NCBI GenBank assembly: GCA_013388515.1 | Contig: JACAFC010000139.1 | Location: 1-35,429 of the forward strand | DNA: 35,429 nucleotides | Origin: Ignavibacteriaceae bacterium | Lineage (GTDB): Bacteria; Bacteroidota; Ignavibacteria; Ignavibacteriales; Ignavibacteriaceae | Direction of reading: 5' to 3' | Part shown: positions 18,205 through 25,466 of the stretch, piece after piece | Layout: every line of letters begins with the position of its first letter | How positions within the stretch are numbered: position 1 is the stretch's first letter | Translations under genes and position numbers: made by a program | Notes under the pieces: generated by a model | Told to the model about the DNA's origin: nothing | What the model saw: the letters and a program-made list of their open reading frames with translations, nothing else | The model's database searches: none

Positions 18205-18235
18205 TTGAATTTTTTATTAACTTGCAATGTTTTTG
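18205..18235 (+). promoter_or_regulatory. Candidate promoter of rpoD
   Basis: TTG (18205-18207), then 20 bases, then TGTTTTTG (18228-18235). The spacing is exactly that of the rimP promoter, and the second box differs from TAnnTTTG in one position. Transcription would begin near 18240, giving a leader of about 70 bases. The remaining part of the 302-base gap between the nitroreductase gene and rpoD (18008-18309) is AT-rich and shows no gene. Confidence 0.4.
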
Positions 18236-18294
18236 GGGAAACCTTTATATGGCTACAAGAATCTAATAAATAAACCCAGTTAAAATAACAAGAT

Positions 18295-18312
18295 AGGAGT
18301 TATTTCAGATTG
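18295..18312 (+). promoter_or_regulatory. Ribosome-binding site and TTG start of rpoD
   Basis: AGGAG at 18295-18299 is followed 10 bases later by TTG (18310-18312). In this frame there is a stop codon at 18286-18288 and no ATG or GTG between it and the conserved protein start, so TTG is the only reasonable initiation codon. Confidence 0.75.
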
Positions 18313-19167
18313 AAAATAACTAAGCAATTCACAAATCGAGAAAGTAAATCACTAGATCAATACTTGCAAGAGATTGGAAAAGTTGAGTTGCTAACACCCG
18401 ACGATGAGGTTGAGCTTGCAATCCGAATCAAAAAGGGTGACAAAGCTGCATTAGAAAAACTTACTAAAGCCAATTTAAGATTCGTTGTATCTGTTGCAAA
18501 ACAATTTCAGAATCAAGGTTTGTCTCTTGGTGATCTTATTAACGAAGGGAACCTTGGATTAATAAAGGCAGCAGAAAAATTTGACGAAACACGAGGCTTC
18601 AAATTTATTTCTTATGCAGTTTGGTGGATTAGACAATCCATTATGCAAGCAATTGCAGAACAATCAAGAATGGTAAGATTACCTCTTAATCGTGTTGGTT
18701 CATTAAGTAAGATCGGAAAAGCTTATCGAGATCTCGAACAGGAGTACGAACGTCAGCCAACTACAGAAGAACTTGCCGGAATGCTTGAAATGAAAGCTGA
18801 AGATGTCGCCTATGCTTTGCAGATTGCAGGGAGACATGTGTCAGTTGATGCTCCTTTTTCCGGCGATGATGACAAAAATAGTTTGTTAGATGTTCTGCCT
18901 AATGAACAGCAGCCAAATCCAGATCAGAAATTAATGGGCGAATCGCTAAGAAATGAAGTAGCAAACGTTCTATCTTCACTAAGTGAAAGAGAAGCGGAAG
19001 TAATAAAATTATACTTCGGGATAAACAGTGAACATTCTGCTACACTTGAAGAAATTGGTGATCGCTTTAACCTCACTCGAGAAAGGGTAAGGCAAATAAA
19101 AGAGAAAGCTTTAAGAAATTTAAAGCACGCTCCAAAGACAAAAAGATTAAAAGCCTACTTAGGATAA
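18310..19167 (+). CDS. rpoD: Housekeeping sigma factor (sigma-70 family, RpoD/SigA)
   Basis: Directs RNA polymerase to general promoters. The 285-residue protein is the short form typical of Bacteroidota, lacking region 1.1. Region 1.2 contains [14 protein letters not shown] (about 15-28). Region 2 has [28 protein letters not shown] and [15 protein letters not shown]. Region 3 and the linker with SVDAPF follow, and region 4 ends with [17 protein letters not shown], the helix-turn-helix for the -35-side box. Translation starts at TTG, supported by an AGGAG site. It is a single-gene unit with its own terminator just after the stop. The TAnnTTTG-like boxes seen at several genes in this window fit its phylum-type specificity. 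Confidence 0.96.
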   Translation: MKITKQFTNRESKSLDQYLQEIGKVELLTPDDEVELAIRIKKGDKAALEKLTKANLRFVVSVAKQFQNQGLSLGDLINEGNLGLIKAAEKFDETRGFKFISYAVWWIRQSIMQAIAEQSRMVRLPLNRVGSLSKIGKAYRDLEQEYERQPTTEELAGMLEMKAEDVAYALQIAGRHVSVDAPFSGDDDKNSLLDVLPNEQQPNPDQKLMGESLRNEVANVLSSLSEREAEVIKLYFGINSEHSATLEEIGDRFNLTRERVRQIKEKALRNLKHAPKTKRLKAYLG

Positions 19168-19177
19168 GTTTCCTATA

Positions 19178-19213
19178 AACCCCATTCAACAATTGGATGG
19201 GGTTCTTTATTTT
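19178..19213 (+). terminator. Intrinsic terminator of rpoD
   Basis: AACCCCATTC (19178-19187) pairs with GGATGGGGTT (19195-19204) through ten base pairs including one G-U, with a seven-base loop. It is followed by CTTTATTTT. It lies 10 bases after the rpoD stop. Confidence 0.85.
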
Positions 19214-19353
19214 AAACATTCATCCCAAAATTTTTACATCTAAAAAGTTTAAGTCTGTGATCTTTGCAATTAACCTAATCTAAAATTTGCATTATATTGA
19301 ACTAGATAAATCAGTTAGCTGTTACCAAAATAATCCTGCATAAAAAAATTTCT

Positions 19354-19908
19354 ATGAAAAGCATTCTAGTAATTGTACTTGTATCATTTATTTTTTCATT
19401 AAACGCTTGTGGAAGCGAACGAAACCCGAACCCACAACCTGAGCAAGACTCAATAAAATTTGTAAAAATGAAAGACCAACCTAAATCAAATAAAGGTTTA
19501 AACATGATTGAAACAATCACAAAAACCGAAGAAGAATGGAGAAGAGAATTGTCTCCAGAAGAATATAGAGTTCTAAGAGAAAAAGGAACTGAAAGACCCT
19601 TTACAGGTAAATTTGATGAGTTTTTTGAGCCTGGAACATATTATTGTGCAGCATGCGGAAATCCTTTATTTGATTCAGAAGCAAAATATAACTCAGGCTG
19701 CGGCTGGCCTGCATTTACTCAAGCTATTTCGATGAAAACTGTGAAGCTGGAGGAAGATCGAAGTCATGGTATGATAAGAACCGAAGTGTTATGTGCACGT
19801 TGTAACTCACACTTGGGACATGTGTTTGATGATGGACCTGCACCATTTGGAACTAGGTATTGTATAAACTCTATTTGTTTAGATTTTAAAAGTAAGGTTG
19901 AAAAATAA
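19354..19908 (+). CDS. msrB: Peptide-methionine (R)-S-oxide reductase MsrB, lipoprotein form
   Basis: Reduces methionine-R-sulfoxide in oxidised proteins. The 184-residue protein has a signal peptide with lipobox LNAC (C19), so it should act outside the cytoplasm attached to a membrane. After a linker, the MsrB domain starts near residue 57. It has the zinc cysteines C98/C101 and C147/C150, the SGCGWPAF segment with C116 (position of the resolving Cys), and the catalytic C170 in GTRYCINS. All key residues are present. A cytoplasmic product could also start at the internal Met51 right before the catalytic domain. The gene stands alone and ends in a hairpin shared with the convergent lipoprotein gene. 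Confidence 0.92.
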   Translation: MKSILVIVLVSFIFSLNACGSERNPNPQPEQDSIKFVKMKDQPKSNKGLNMIETITKTEEEWRRELSPEEYRVLREKGTERPFTGKFDEFFEPGTYYCAACGNPLFDSEAKYNSGCGWPAFTQAISMKTVKLEEDRSHGMIRTEVLCARCNSHLGHVFDDGPAPFGTRYCINSICLDFKSKVEK

Positions 19909-19939
19909 AAATGGCTGGTAATTAGATTATCAGCCATTT
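19909..19939. terminator. Bidirectional terminator between msrB and the convergent lipoprotein gene
   Basis: A 14-bp stem with one G-U pair (19909-19922 with 19926-19939) and a three-base loop TAG begins one base after the msrB stop. On the minus strand it is followed by TTTTTATTTTT, a strong U-tract, so it should end the gene at 19959-20663. It may also stop msrB transcripts, though that side has fewer T residues. Confidence 0.8.
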
Positions 19940-19958
19940 ACATTAGCTCTTTTAGAAA

Positions 19959-20663
19959 TTATTCCACCTTGATCTTTGCACCCTCAATTAAAGCTTTGTA
20001 CGCATAACCAGCACCAAAATCTTTATTTGTAGATAGTTTTCCTTCTGCAACAATAATTTGCCCAACTTGAACAGGGGTATCGCTTGTAACAAGTAAATCG
20101 AAATCATTTTGGTATGTGGTTCCGTCTTGAATGTGTATCCAATTGGTTCCCATAATACCTTGGTTAAACTTCATTACTTTTCCCCTCACTTTAACAGTTT
20201 TTCCTGAAAGTTGAGTCATGGCACCAAAAATCTCGGCAATTGTTTTTCCGCCTTTTACTTTTTGAACGGCTACCTGTTCCTCTCTAGTAGTTGTTGGCAC
20301 TGGGTGCATTTGCATTGTATTACCGCCAGTAAGATCTTTCTTTGCATCATCTACAAAAAGTATGGATTCGAAGGTCCGATTAAGAGACTCGCTTTTAAAA
20401 TTCTTCATTTCCATGCTCTTGGAAAAGTACAGCACATCACCTTCTTTAACATCCATTTTAGTTACAGCTATCCAAAATTGCTTATCATTCTCTTCAACAT
20501 TAATAATAGAATAATTTGAAGCATCTATTGCTTCAATCACTTTTACCTTATGAAATCCTGCCGGAAGCTGTTCGTTGTTGTTTTGAACCTCTTCCTTTTC
20601 CTTTTCGCATGAAACAAATATGAATACTGCTGCTAGAACGAAAATCGATAACAAATTACGCAT
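19959..20663 (-). CDS. Lipoprotein with a C-terminal OB-fold-like domain
   Basis: 234-residue protein with a lipoprotein signal (hydrophobic 4-16, lipobox FVSC, C19), followed by a Glu-rich linker. Two parts can be seen. The first (about 35-90) is a beta-rich segment with WIAVTKMDVKEGDVLYF. The second (about 140-234) contains LSGKTVKVRGKVMKFNQGIMGTNW-like strands, IHIQDGT, and VGQIIVAEGKLS with GYAYKALIEGAKI. That pattern is typical of OB folds of the nucleic-acid/oligomer-binding type seen in periplasmic proteins. The ligand is unknown. It is transcribed from a promoter-like TATATTTG and ends at a strong hairpin. I assign no function beyond this. Confidence 0.7.
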   Translation of the reverse strand: MRNLLSIFVLAAVFIFVSCEKEKEEVQNNNEQLPAGFHKVKVIEAIDASNYSIINVEENDKQFWIAVTKMDVKEGDVLYFSKSMEMKNFKSESLNRTFESILFVDDAKKDLTGGNTMQMHPVPTTTREEQVAVQKVKGGKTIAEIFGAMTQLSGKTVKVRGKVMKFNQGIMGTNWIHIQDGTTYQNDFDLLVTSDTPVQVGQIIVAEGKLSTNKDFGAGYAYKALIEGAKIKVE

Positions 20664-20694
20664 GAAATCTCCATATGTTTAATTAAAATGTTTG

Positions 20695-20702
20695 CAAATA
20701 TA
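20695..20702 (-). promoter_or_regulatory. Promoter -7 box of the OB-fold lipoprotein gene
   Basis: TATATTTG on the minus strand (20702-20695) matches TAnnTTTG exactly and lies 32 bases before the ATG. No clear TTG box was found about 20 bases further upstream. Confidence 0.4.
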
Positions 20703-20856
20703 TGAAAGATGCTTTTAATGTTTTATGAAAATATTTCACCCTATATTAAACAGAAACCTCAAAAAAATAACTTTGAAAATCAGTAATTTCGATGTATGCT
20801 TTTAACTTTTCACGTATTGTTTACTGTTATTATTTTTCAAAGAGCAAATTTTTGAA

Positions 20857-21258
20857 ATGGATATTGAATCAATCCGAAATTATTGCTTACAAAAAAATGA
20901 TGTAACTGAGGAGCTTCCATTCGATGAAGTTAGCCCCGTATACAAAGTTTGCGGGAAAATATTTGTTATTGTTAGCCTAACTCCACCATACAGCATTAAC
21001 CTAAAATGCGATCCTGAAAAAGCAATTGAACTAAGAGAAAAGTATGATGCAGTAACACCAGGTTACCATATGAATAAAACTCATTGGAATACTGTTGAGC
21101 TTGGCAGTAATATCCCATCAAAATTAATTAGAGAGTGGATCGATCATTCATATGAATTGGTTGTTAACGGGTTAAATAGAAAAACAAAAAAGAAAGCTTC
21201 TGCTGTAATTCGTAAAAAAACATTTGTAAAAAAGATAAATAAAAAGAAAGGTAATTAA
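20857..21258 (+). CDS. MmcQ/YjbR family protein
   Basis: 133-residue cytoplasmic protein. It shows the YjbR pattern: an opening IESIRNYCLQKNDVTEE, then FDEVSPVYKVCGKIFVIVSL, SINLKCDPEKAIELRE, a GYHMNKTHWNTVEL stretch (about 69-82) and a C-terminal helix with SYELV. Family members have a CyaY-like fold; the name reflects proposed DNA binding in some members, and the molecular function is not established. The last 25 residues are unusually Lys/Arg-rich, which would suit contact with nucleic acid or membrane. Its stop is one base before the ATG of the next gene, so the two are probably translationally coupled. Confidence 0.85.
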   Translation: MDIESIRNYCLQKNDVTEELPFDEVSPVYKVCGKIFVIVSLTPPYSINLKCDPEKAIELREKYDAVTPGYHMNKTHWNTVELGSNIPSKLIREWIDHSYELVVNGLNRKTKKKASAVIRKKTFVKKINKKKGN

Positions 21259-21259
21259 G

Positions 21260-21970
21260 ATGACTAGTATTAAAATTTTACTAACCATATTTATTTCGCT
21301 AGGTTTTTTGAATTTGTCTTTCGGTCAAACTCAAGATACTGTTTGGCGTGTACCAGAGCTTGATGCTTTTCATGACATAATCTACCCAATTTGGCATACT
21401 GCTTATCCAGCAAAAGATTATGATGCCCTAAAGAAAATGGTTGATGAAATAAATACAAAAGCAAAAAACTTATACTCCGCTTCTTTACCTGGGATCCAAA
21501 GAGATAAGCAATTAAAATGGAATGAGGGAATAATTAATTTTCAGCAGGCTGTTGAAGATTACAACAAGTTTGCCGTCGCTAATGAAAACGAAAATTTGCT
21601 AAAAGCTGCCGAGAATCTTCACTCAAAATATGAAATACTTGTAAGAATTGTACGTCCTGTTCTGAAGGAAATGGATGAATTTCACAAAACTCTTTATGTA
21701 GTTTATCACGATTATCTTCCCAATAAAAATTATAAAAAATTAAGTAAGGTCACAGATTTATTAATCAAAAAAGCAAAAGCAATTACTAAAGCAAAGCTTT
21801 CATCTCGGCTTGAACCAAAAAAAGAGGCTTTTAATAAGGCAGCTGCCGAGTTATTGACTTCAACACAAGACTTAAAGAAAAGAGTAAAAGCAAATAATAA
21901 GATCAGTATTAATGCTGCAGTAGAAAACATGCATACAAAGTATCAAAACTTAGAAGGAATATTTGAGTAA
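21260..21970 (+). CDS. Exported protein made of two copies of a His-containing helical domain
   Basis: 236 residues with a signal peptide (1-22, ending SFGQ). I do not recognise the family. The mature part is a tandem duplication: copy 1 spans about 34-130 and copy 2 about 138-234, offset by 104 residues. Both share the pattern E-[LM]-D-x-F-H, then Y and H eight residues on, P-x-K-x-Y, K-A-K, and ENxHxKY near the end. Three histidines per copy keep identical spacing: H38, H46, H121 and H142, H150, H225 (8 and 75 residues). Composition is strongly helical, suggesting a four-helix bundle with a possible metal or heme site in each copy (inference). No CxxCH heme motif occurs. It is coupled to yjbR and precedes the sensor phosphatase by 76 bases. 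Confidence 0.8.
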   Translation: MTSIKILLTIFISLGFLNLSFGQTQDTVWRVPELDAFHDIIYPIWHTAYPAKDYDALKKMVDEINTKAKNLYSASLPGIQRDKQLKWNEGIINFQQAVEDYNKFAVANENENLLKAAENLHSKYEILVRIVRPVLKEMDEFHKTLYVVYHDYLPNKNYKKLSKVTDLLIKKAKAITKAKLSSRLEPKKEAFNKAAAELLTSTQDLKKRVKANNKISINAAVENMHTKYQNLEGIFE

Positions 21971-22046
21971 GATTAAAGTTCCACTAATTCAGTTTGAGCT
22001 ATAACTTAGTTTATTATAAAGCAATTAATTATCTAGTAATGTTTAT

Positions 22047-24422
22047 ATGCGAATCTTTTTATTTATAACCTTAGTCTCAGGTTTGTTAATTCTAACAAAT
22101 GTTCTTTCTTTTTCGCAGCAGCAAAAAATATCTATTTATGTAAAAGTTGATACCATCCCTCCAAACTCTACAGTTCACATGACAGGTAATACAGATGAAT
22201 TGGGCAATTGGATCATTATGCAGCCAATGAAAATAATTTCCAGGAATGAATGGAGCTTTGTTATTAAAGCCGAAAAGGGCGATACTCTTCAAATGAAATT
22301 TAACAGAGGAAACTGGGATACTGAAGCCGTGGATTCAAATGGAATTGAATTTCCAAATTTCAGCTATATAGTTAAGAGAGATACTAACTTACATTATAGA
22401 ATTCCAGGCTGGAGAGATCTAATTAAACAAAAAATAATTATTACCCCGCAAAGGCTAGCTAACAAAGCTGGTTTTCTTGAATTAATTGAGGGGTGGAAAT
22501 ATCAAATTGGAGATGATTCATCATGGAAGGATCCTTCTTTCGATGATTCAAATTGGAAGACAATCAATCCACTGTTAACCGAAGAAAATTTTTATAAACT
22601 TAAATGGACAGGTAATATCTGGTTTAGAAATCATATATATGTTGATTCGGCTTTGTGGAATAAAACATTCGGATTTCTATTTGTTAATACCGGTGCTGCC
22701 GAAGTTTATTTAAACGGTAAGCTGATTTACACTTTTGGTAAAGTTGGTCATTCTAAAGAAACAGAGACTGTATTGATTGACCGCAACCCTAAACATATTC
22801 TTTTTAATGGACAAGCTGAACAAGTTCTTGCAGTACGTTATTCAAATCATAGAGCCGAAGAAATGTTTGCTTATAACATTCCTGCGGGGTTTAGTGCTGA
22901 TTTAGGTGACCTTAACATTTACATTCCAAATAGAGTTTCCACAATTCGTAATAATTCAATTTACCAGCTGGCTTTTGGCGCTTTCGTATTAGCATTCGCC
23001 ATCATGCACTTCCTGCTGTACATTTTTTACCCAAAGGCTAAGGGCAATCTTTATTATTCCATATGCATGTTGGCATTTGCTGGTGTTGTTTATACTGGAA
23101 TGGAGGGAGCTTTTATCACAAGCATGGTAGATGCAATAACCGTTTTTCTAATTAATACCCTGTCAATTCAACTTTCAATGCTGTTCGGTTTACTTACAGT
23201 TTATTACAGCACTTTTAATAAAATTCCAAAACGATTCACTTTTTTTCTCATAATCTCCGGCTTTTTTATTCTGCAAACCGTTTTCTTTCCTTTTTTGGGA
23301 GGTAAATTTTTAGATTATACATTTTATATATACATAATTATTGTTTCCGTAGAAATTGTAAGTGTGGTTATACACTCTGCAAAAAACAAAGATTCGAACA
23401 GCTTGGGCTGGTTAATTGGAATTGGTTTTTTACTGGCCATGTTTTTTATCGTGTATCAAGTATTAATAATGGCCAATGTAATTACTCATCCACTGTTTGG
23501 TATTAGATTAGTTTATGTTTATGGAATCATCCTTTTGGCTATCACCGTTTCAATTAATCTTTCTAAAAAAGTTTCGGAAGCAAATTCAGACCTTGAACGT
23601 CAGTTAACACAGATTAAGGAGCTTTCGCAAAAGTCTATTGAACAAGAAAGAAAAGCTAAAGAAGAAGAATTGTCCAGAAAACTATTAGAGGCTGATAATA
23701 AAAGGAAAACCGAAGAGCTGGAAGAAGCAAGAAAACTTCAGTTGTCTATGCTTCCGACAAAAATCCCTTCGCTGCCTAATTTAGATATTGCTGTTTATAT
23801 GAAGCCTGCTACAGAAGTAGGCGGTGATTATTATGATTTTAAATATAATGAAAATGGTACGCTGATAATTGCTGTTGGCGATGCTACTGGTCATGGAATG
23901 AAAGCCGGCACTATGGTAGCAACAATAAAAGGACTTTTTACTGCAGAAGGTTTAGAACAGGAGCCCGTTTCATTCTTAAGCAAAAGTAATTCCGTAATTA
24001 GAGATATGCACCTTGGAAATATTTTTATGGCAATGCTGCTTGCTAAAATAGAAGGAGACAGAGTCAGTATATCTTCGGCTGGAATGCCCCCAGTACTTAT
24101 TTACAGAAATGACAAGAAGATAGTTGAAGAGTTTAGGCTTCAAGCACTTCCGCTAGGCGGAGCATCTGAATTTAAATATCAACACAAGAGCACAACTATC
24201 CAACCTGGTGATACTTTATTACTAATGTCTGATGGTTTTCCCGAACTCTTTAATCCGCAAAAAGAGTTGTTGGATTATGAAAAAACTAAAGAACTGTTTA
24301 GAACGTATGCTCATCTAAACCCAAATGCGATTATTGAAAATCTTTGCGAAGAAGCTGATAAATGGAGGGATGGTGCAAAACAGGAAGACGACATAACTTT
24401 TGTTGTCGTTAAGGTTCGGTAG
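22047..24422 (+). CDS. Sensor phosphatase: CBM20-like, jelly-roll, 7TM and PP2C/SpoIIE domains
   Basis: 791-residue membrane protein. After a signal segment (1-23), residues about 27-112 resemble a CBM20 starch-binding domain (STVHMTGNTDELGNW, FNRGNWDTEAVDSNG, PNF). Residues about 140-285 form a jelly-roll-like ligand domain (GWKYQIGDDSSW, FDDSNWKTI, VYLNGKLI). Seven membrane helices span about 303-503, as in 7TMR-DISM receptors, and a coiled coil follows (510-565). The C-terminal PP2C domain (about 566-791) keeps its metal ligands: D594 in VGGDYYDF, D612 in GDATGHG, D729 in MSDG and DD781-782 in EDDIT. It should dephosphorylate a Ser/Thr-phosphorylated partner, typically an anti-sigma antagonist, in response to an outside ligand. 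No such partner gene is next to it. Confidence 0.9.
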   Translation: MRIFLFITLVSGLLILTNVLSFSQQQKISIYVKVDTIPPNSTVHMTGNTDELGNWIIMQPMKIISRNEWSFVIKAEKGDTLQMKFNRGNWDTEAVDSNGIEFPNFSYIVKRDTNLHYRIPGWRDLIKQKIIITPQRLANKAGFLELIEGWKYQIGDDSSWKDPSFDDSNWKTINPLLTEENFYKLKWTGNIWFRNHIYVDSALWNKTFGFLFVNTGAAEVYLNGKLIYTFGKVGHSKETETVLIDRNPKHILFNGQAEQVLAVRYSNHRAEEMFAYNIPAGFSADLGDLNIYIPNRVSTIRNNSIYQLAFGAFVLAFAIMHFLLYIFYPKAKGNLYYSICMLAFAGVVYTGMEGAFITSMVDAITVFLINTLSIQLSMLFGLLTVYYSTFNKIPKRFTFFLIISGFFILQTVFFPFLGGKFLDYTFYIYIIIVSVEIVSVVIHSAKNKDSNSLGWLIGIGFLLAMFFIVYQVLIMANVITHPLFGIRLVYVYGIILLAITVSINLSKKVSEANSDLERQLTQIKELSQKSIEQERKAKEEELSRKLLEADNKRKTEELEEARKLQLSMLPTKIPSLPNLDIAVYMKPATEVGGDYYDFKYNENGTLIIAVGDATGHGMKAGTMVATIKGLFTAEGLEQEPVSFLSKSNSVIRDMHLGNIFMAMLLAKIEGDRVSISSAGMPPVLIYRNDKKIVEEFRLQALPLGGASEFKYQHKSTTIQPGDTLLLMSDGFPELFNPQKELLDYEKTKELFRTYAHLNPNAIIENLCEEADKWRDGAKQEDDITFVVVKVR

Positions 24423-24442
24423 CTGCTTTCAATGAACATAAA

Positions 24443-24487
24443 TGATGAGTTCTCTTCAGTAAATCAATTTTTCAAGAGAACTCATCA
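24443..24487. terminator. Long hairpin between convergent genes
   Basis: A perfect 14-bp stem (24443-24456 with 24474-24487, TGATGAGTTCTCTT and its complement) with a 17-base loop lies between the sensor phosphatase and the convergent membrane-protein gene. T-tracts on both sides are weak. The symmetry and position suggest a bidirectional terminator. Confidence 0.7.
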
Positions 24488-24509
24488 ATTAAACAGCTTA
24501 ATCATAATT

Positions 24510-25073
24510 TTAAGCAGAAGGCCATAACCAACCAAATACCCCAGCAGTAAATAATGCGTAAAGCAAACCATCAAACATGGATTTTAAGGTTGCGCTCCAA
24601 CTTTTCTTAAACCAAATGCTGTTCTGGAGTAAAGCAAGGCTGTAACCAGCAAATGCAGTTGCACCAGCAAATCGAAATATAGCTAAGTAATGAGCACCTG
24701 GTCCCAGTGCTCGACCCGCTATGTAAGCAGCAAATACTCCTACAATTAAACAGTAGACAAACCATTGGGCAAGACTCGAACCCATAAAATTGCTTCCTGG
24801 AGGAAATAAAGTAAAAACTCCTGAGGGACCTGCCTTAATTTTATCCTGGAATTCTTTTGAATTTCGTTCCTTAGAATCGGAGGTGTATGGAAACATATAA
24901 TCACCTGGAGGAATATTTGCTTTACGCAAATCATCAATTACTTTATCTTCATCGGGCAGTTTGTTATAATCAGAAATGTGGTACTTTAGAAGCATATGCA
25001 AAACCGAACTGAGTAAAAATACCACAACAGCCGAAAGAAGAATTGGCAGCCAAAGAGAAATTACTGGTACCAT
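24510..25073 (-). CDS. Four-helix membrane protein of unknown function
   Basis: 187 residues with four likely membrane helices (about 5-29, 101-120, 129-150 and 166-184). Between helices 1 and 2 is a soluble stretch of about 70 residues containing the unusual motif DYNKLPDEDKVIDDLRKANI and then PPGDYMFPY. This looks like a conserved signature of an uncharacterised family, but I cannot name it. The gap between the PGDYMFPY motif and helix 2 has a GVFTLFPPG segment. No catalytic or metal motif is obvious. It stands alone, converging on the sensor phosphatase gene. It starts at ATG 25071-25073. Confidence 0.65.
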   Translation of the reverse strand: MVPVISLWLPILLSAVVVFLLSSVLHMLLKYHISDYNKLPDEDKVIDDLRKANIPPGDYMFPYTSDSKERNSKEFQDKIKAGPSGVFTLFPPGSNFMGSSLAQWFVYCLIVGVFAAYIAGRALGPGAHYLAIFRFAGATAFAGYSLALLQNSIWFKKSWSATLKSMFDGLLYALFTAGVFGWLWPSA

Positions 25074-25466
25074 TATGTCTCCTTTATTAAATTATGGATG
25101 ATTTTGATTTAACGATTCTTAATTAAAATACAAATGGCTTGGTATAATTCACAAAGAAAAATTCATTTCGGACAAGACAACAATCCAATTTGTGATCTTT
25201 ATCATTTATAACTGATTTGGTTTAGAGTGATATTAACAATTTAACTAACTGGGTTGTGTGTAGCAGCTTCAGATAAGTACTTCAATAGACAAATCAAATT
25301 TTTGAAATTATAATGTATTGCAGAAGTAAACGCTCTCAAAACCACATCTGTTTTGAGGTTTAAAAAAAGTTTATCTAAGTTACAATACAGTTAAATAGAT
25401 AATTTTCATCTTTCACAATCAATAGAATGTTTTAAGCTCAAATATTTAAAGAGGAGAAGTTAAATC
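25074..25466. other. 393-base spacer upstream of the nuclease-like gene
   Basis: AT-rich divergent spacer. No coding frame of interest was seen. The only clear structure is a perfect 8-bp inverted repeat, CTCAAAAC (25335-25342) and GTTTTGAG (25350-25357), with a seven-base loop. It lies about 110 bases before the nuclease start and has no T-tract in either direction, so it could be an operator or an RNA leader hairpin rather than a terminator. A strong AGGAG ribosome site (near 25451) precedes the nuclease ATG. Confidence 0.4.

Noticed and set aside
25335-25357. 8-bp inverted repeat considered as a terminator
   Set aside because: Neither strand has a T-tract after it and no gene ends nearby; kept only as an operator-like repeat in the spacer entry.
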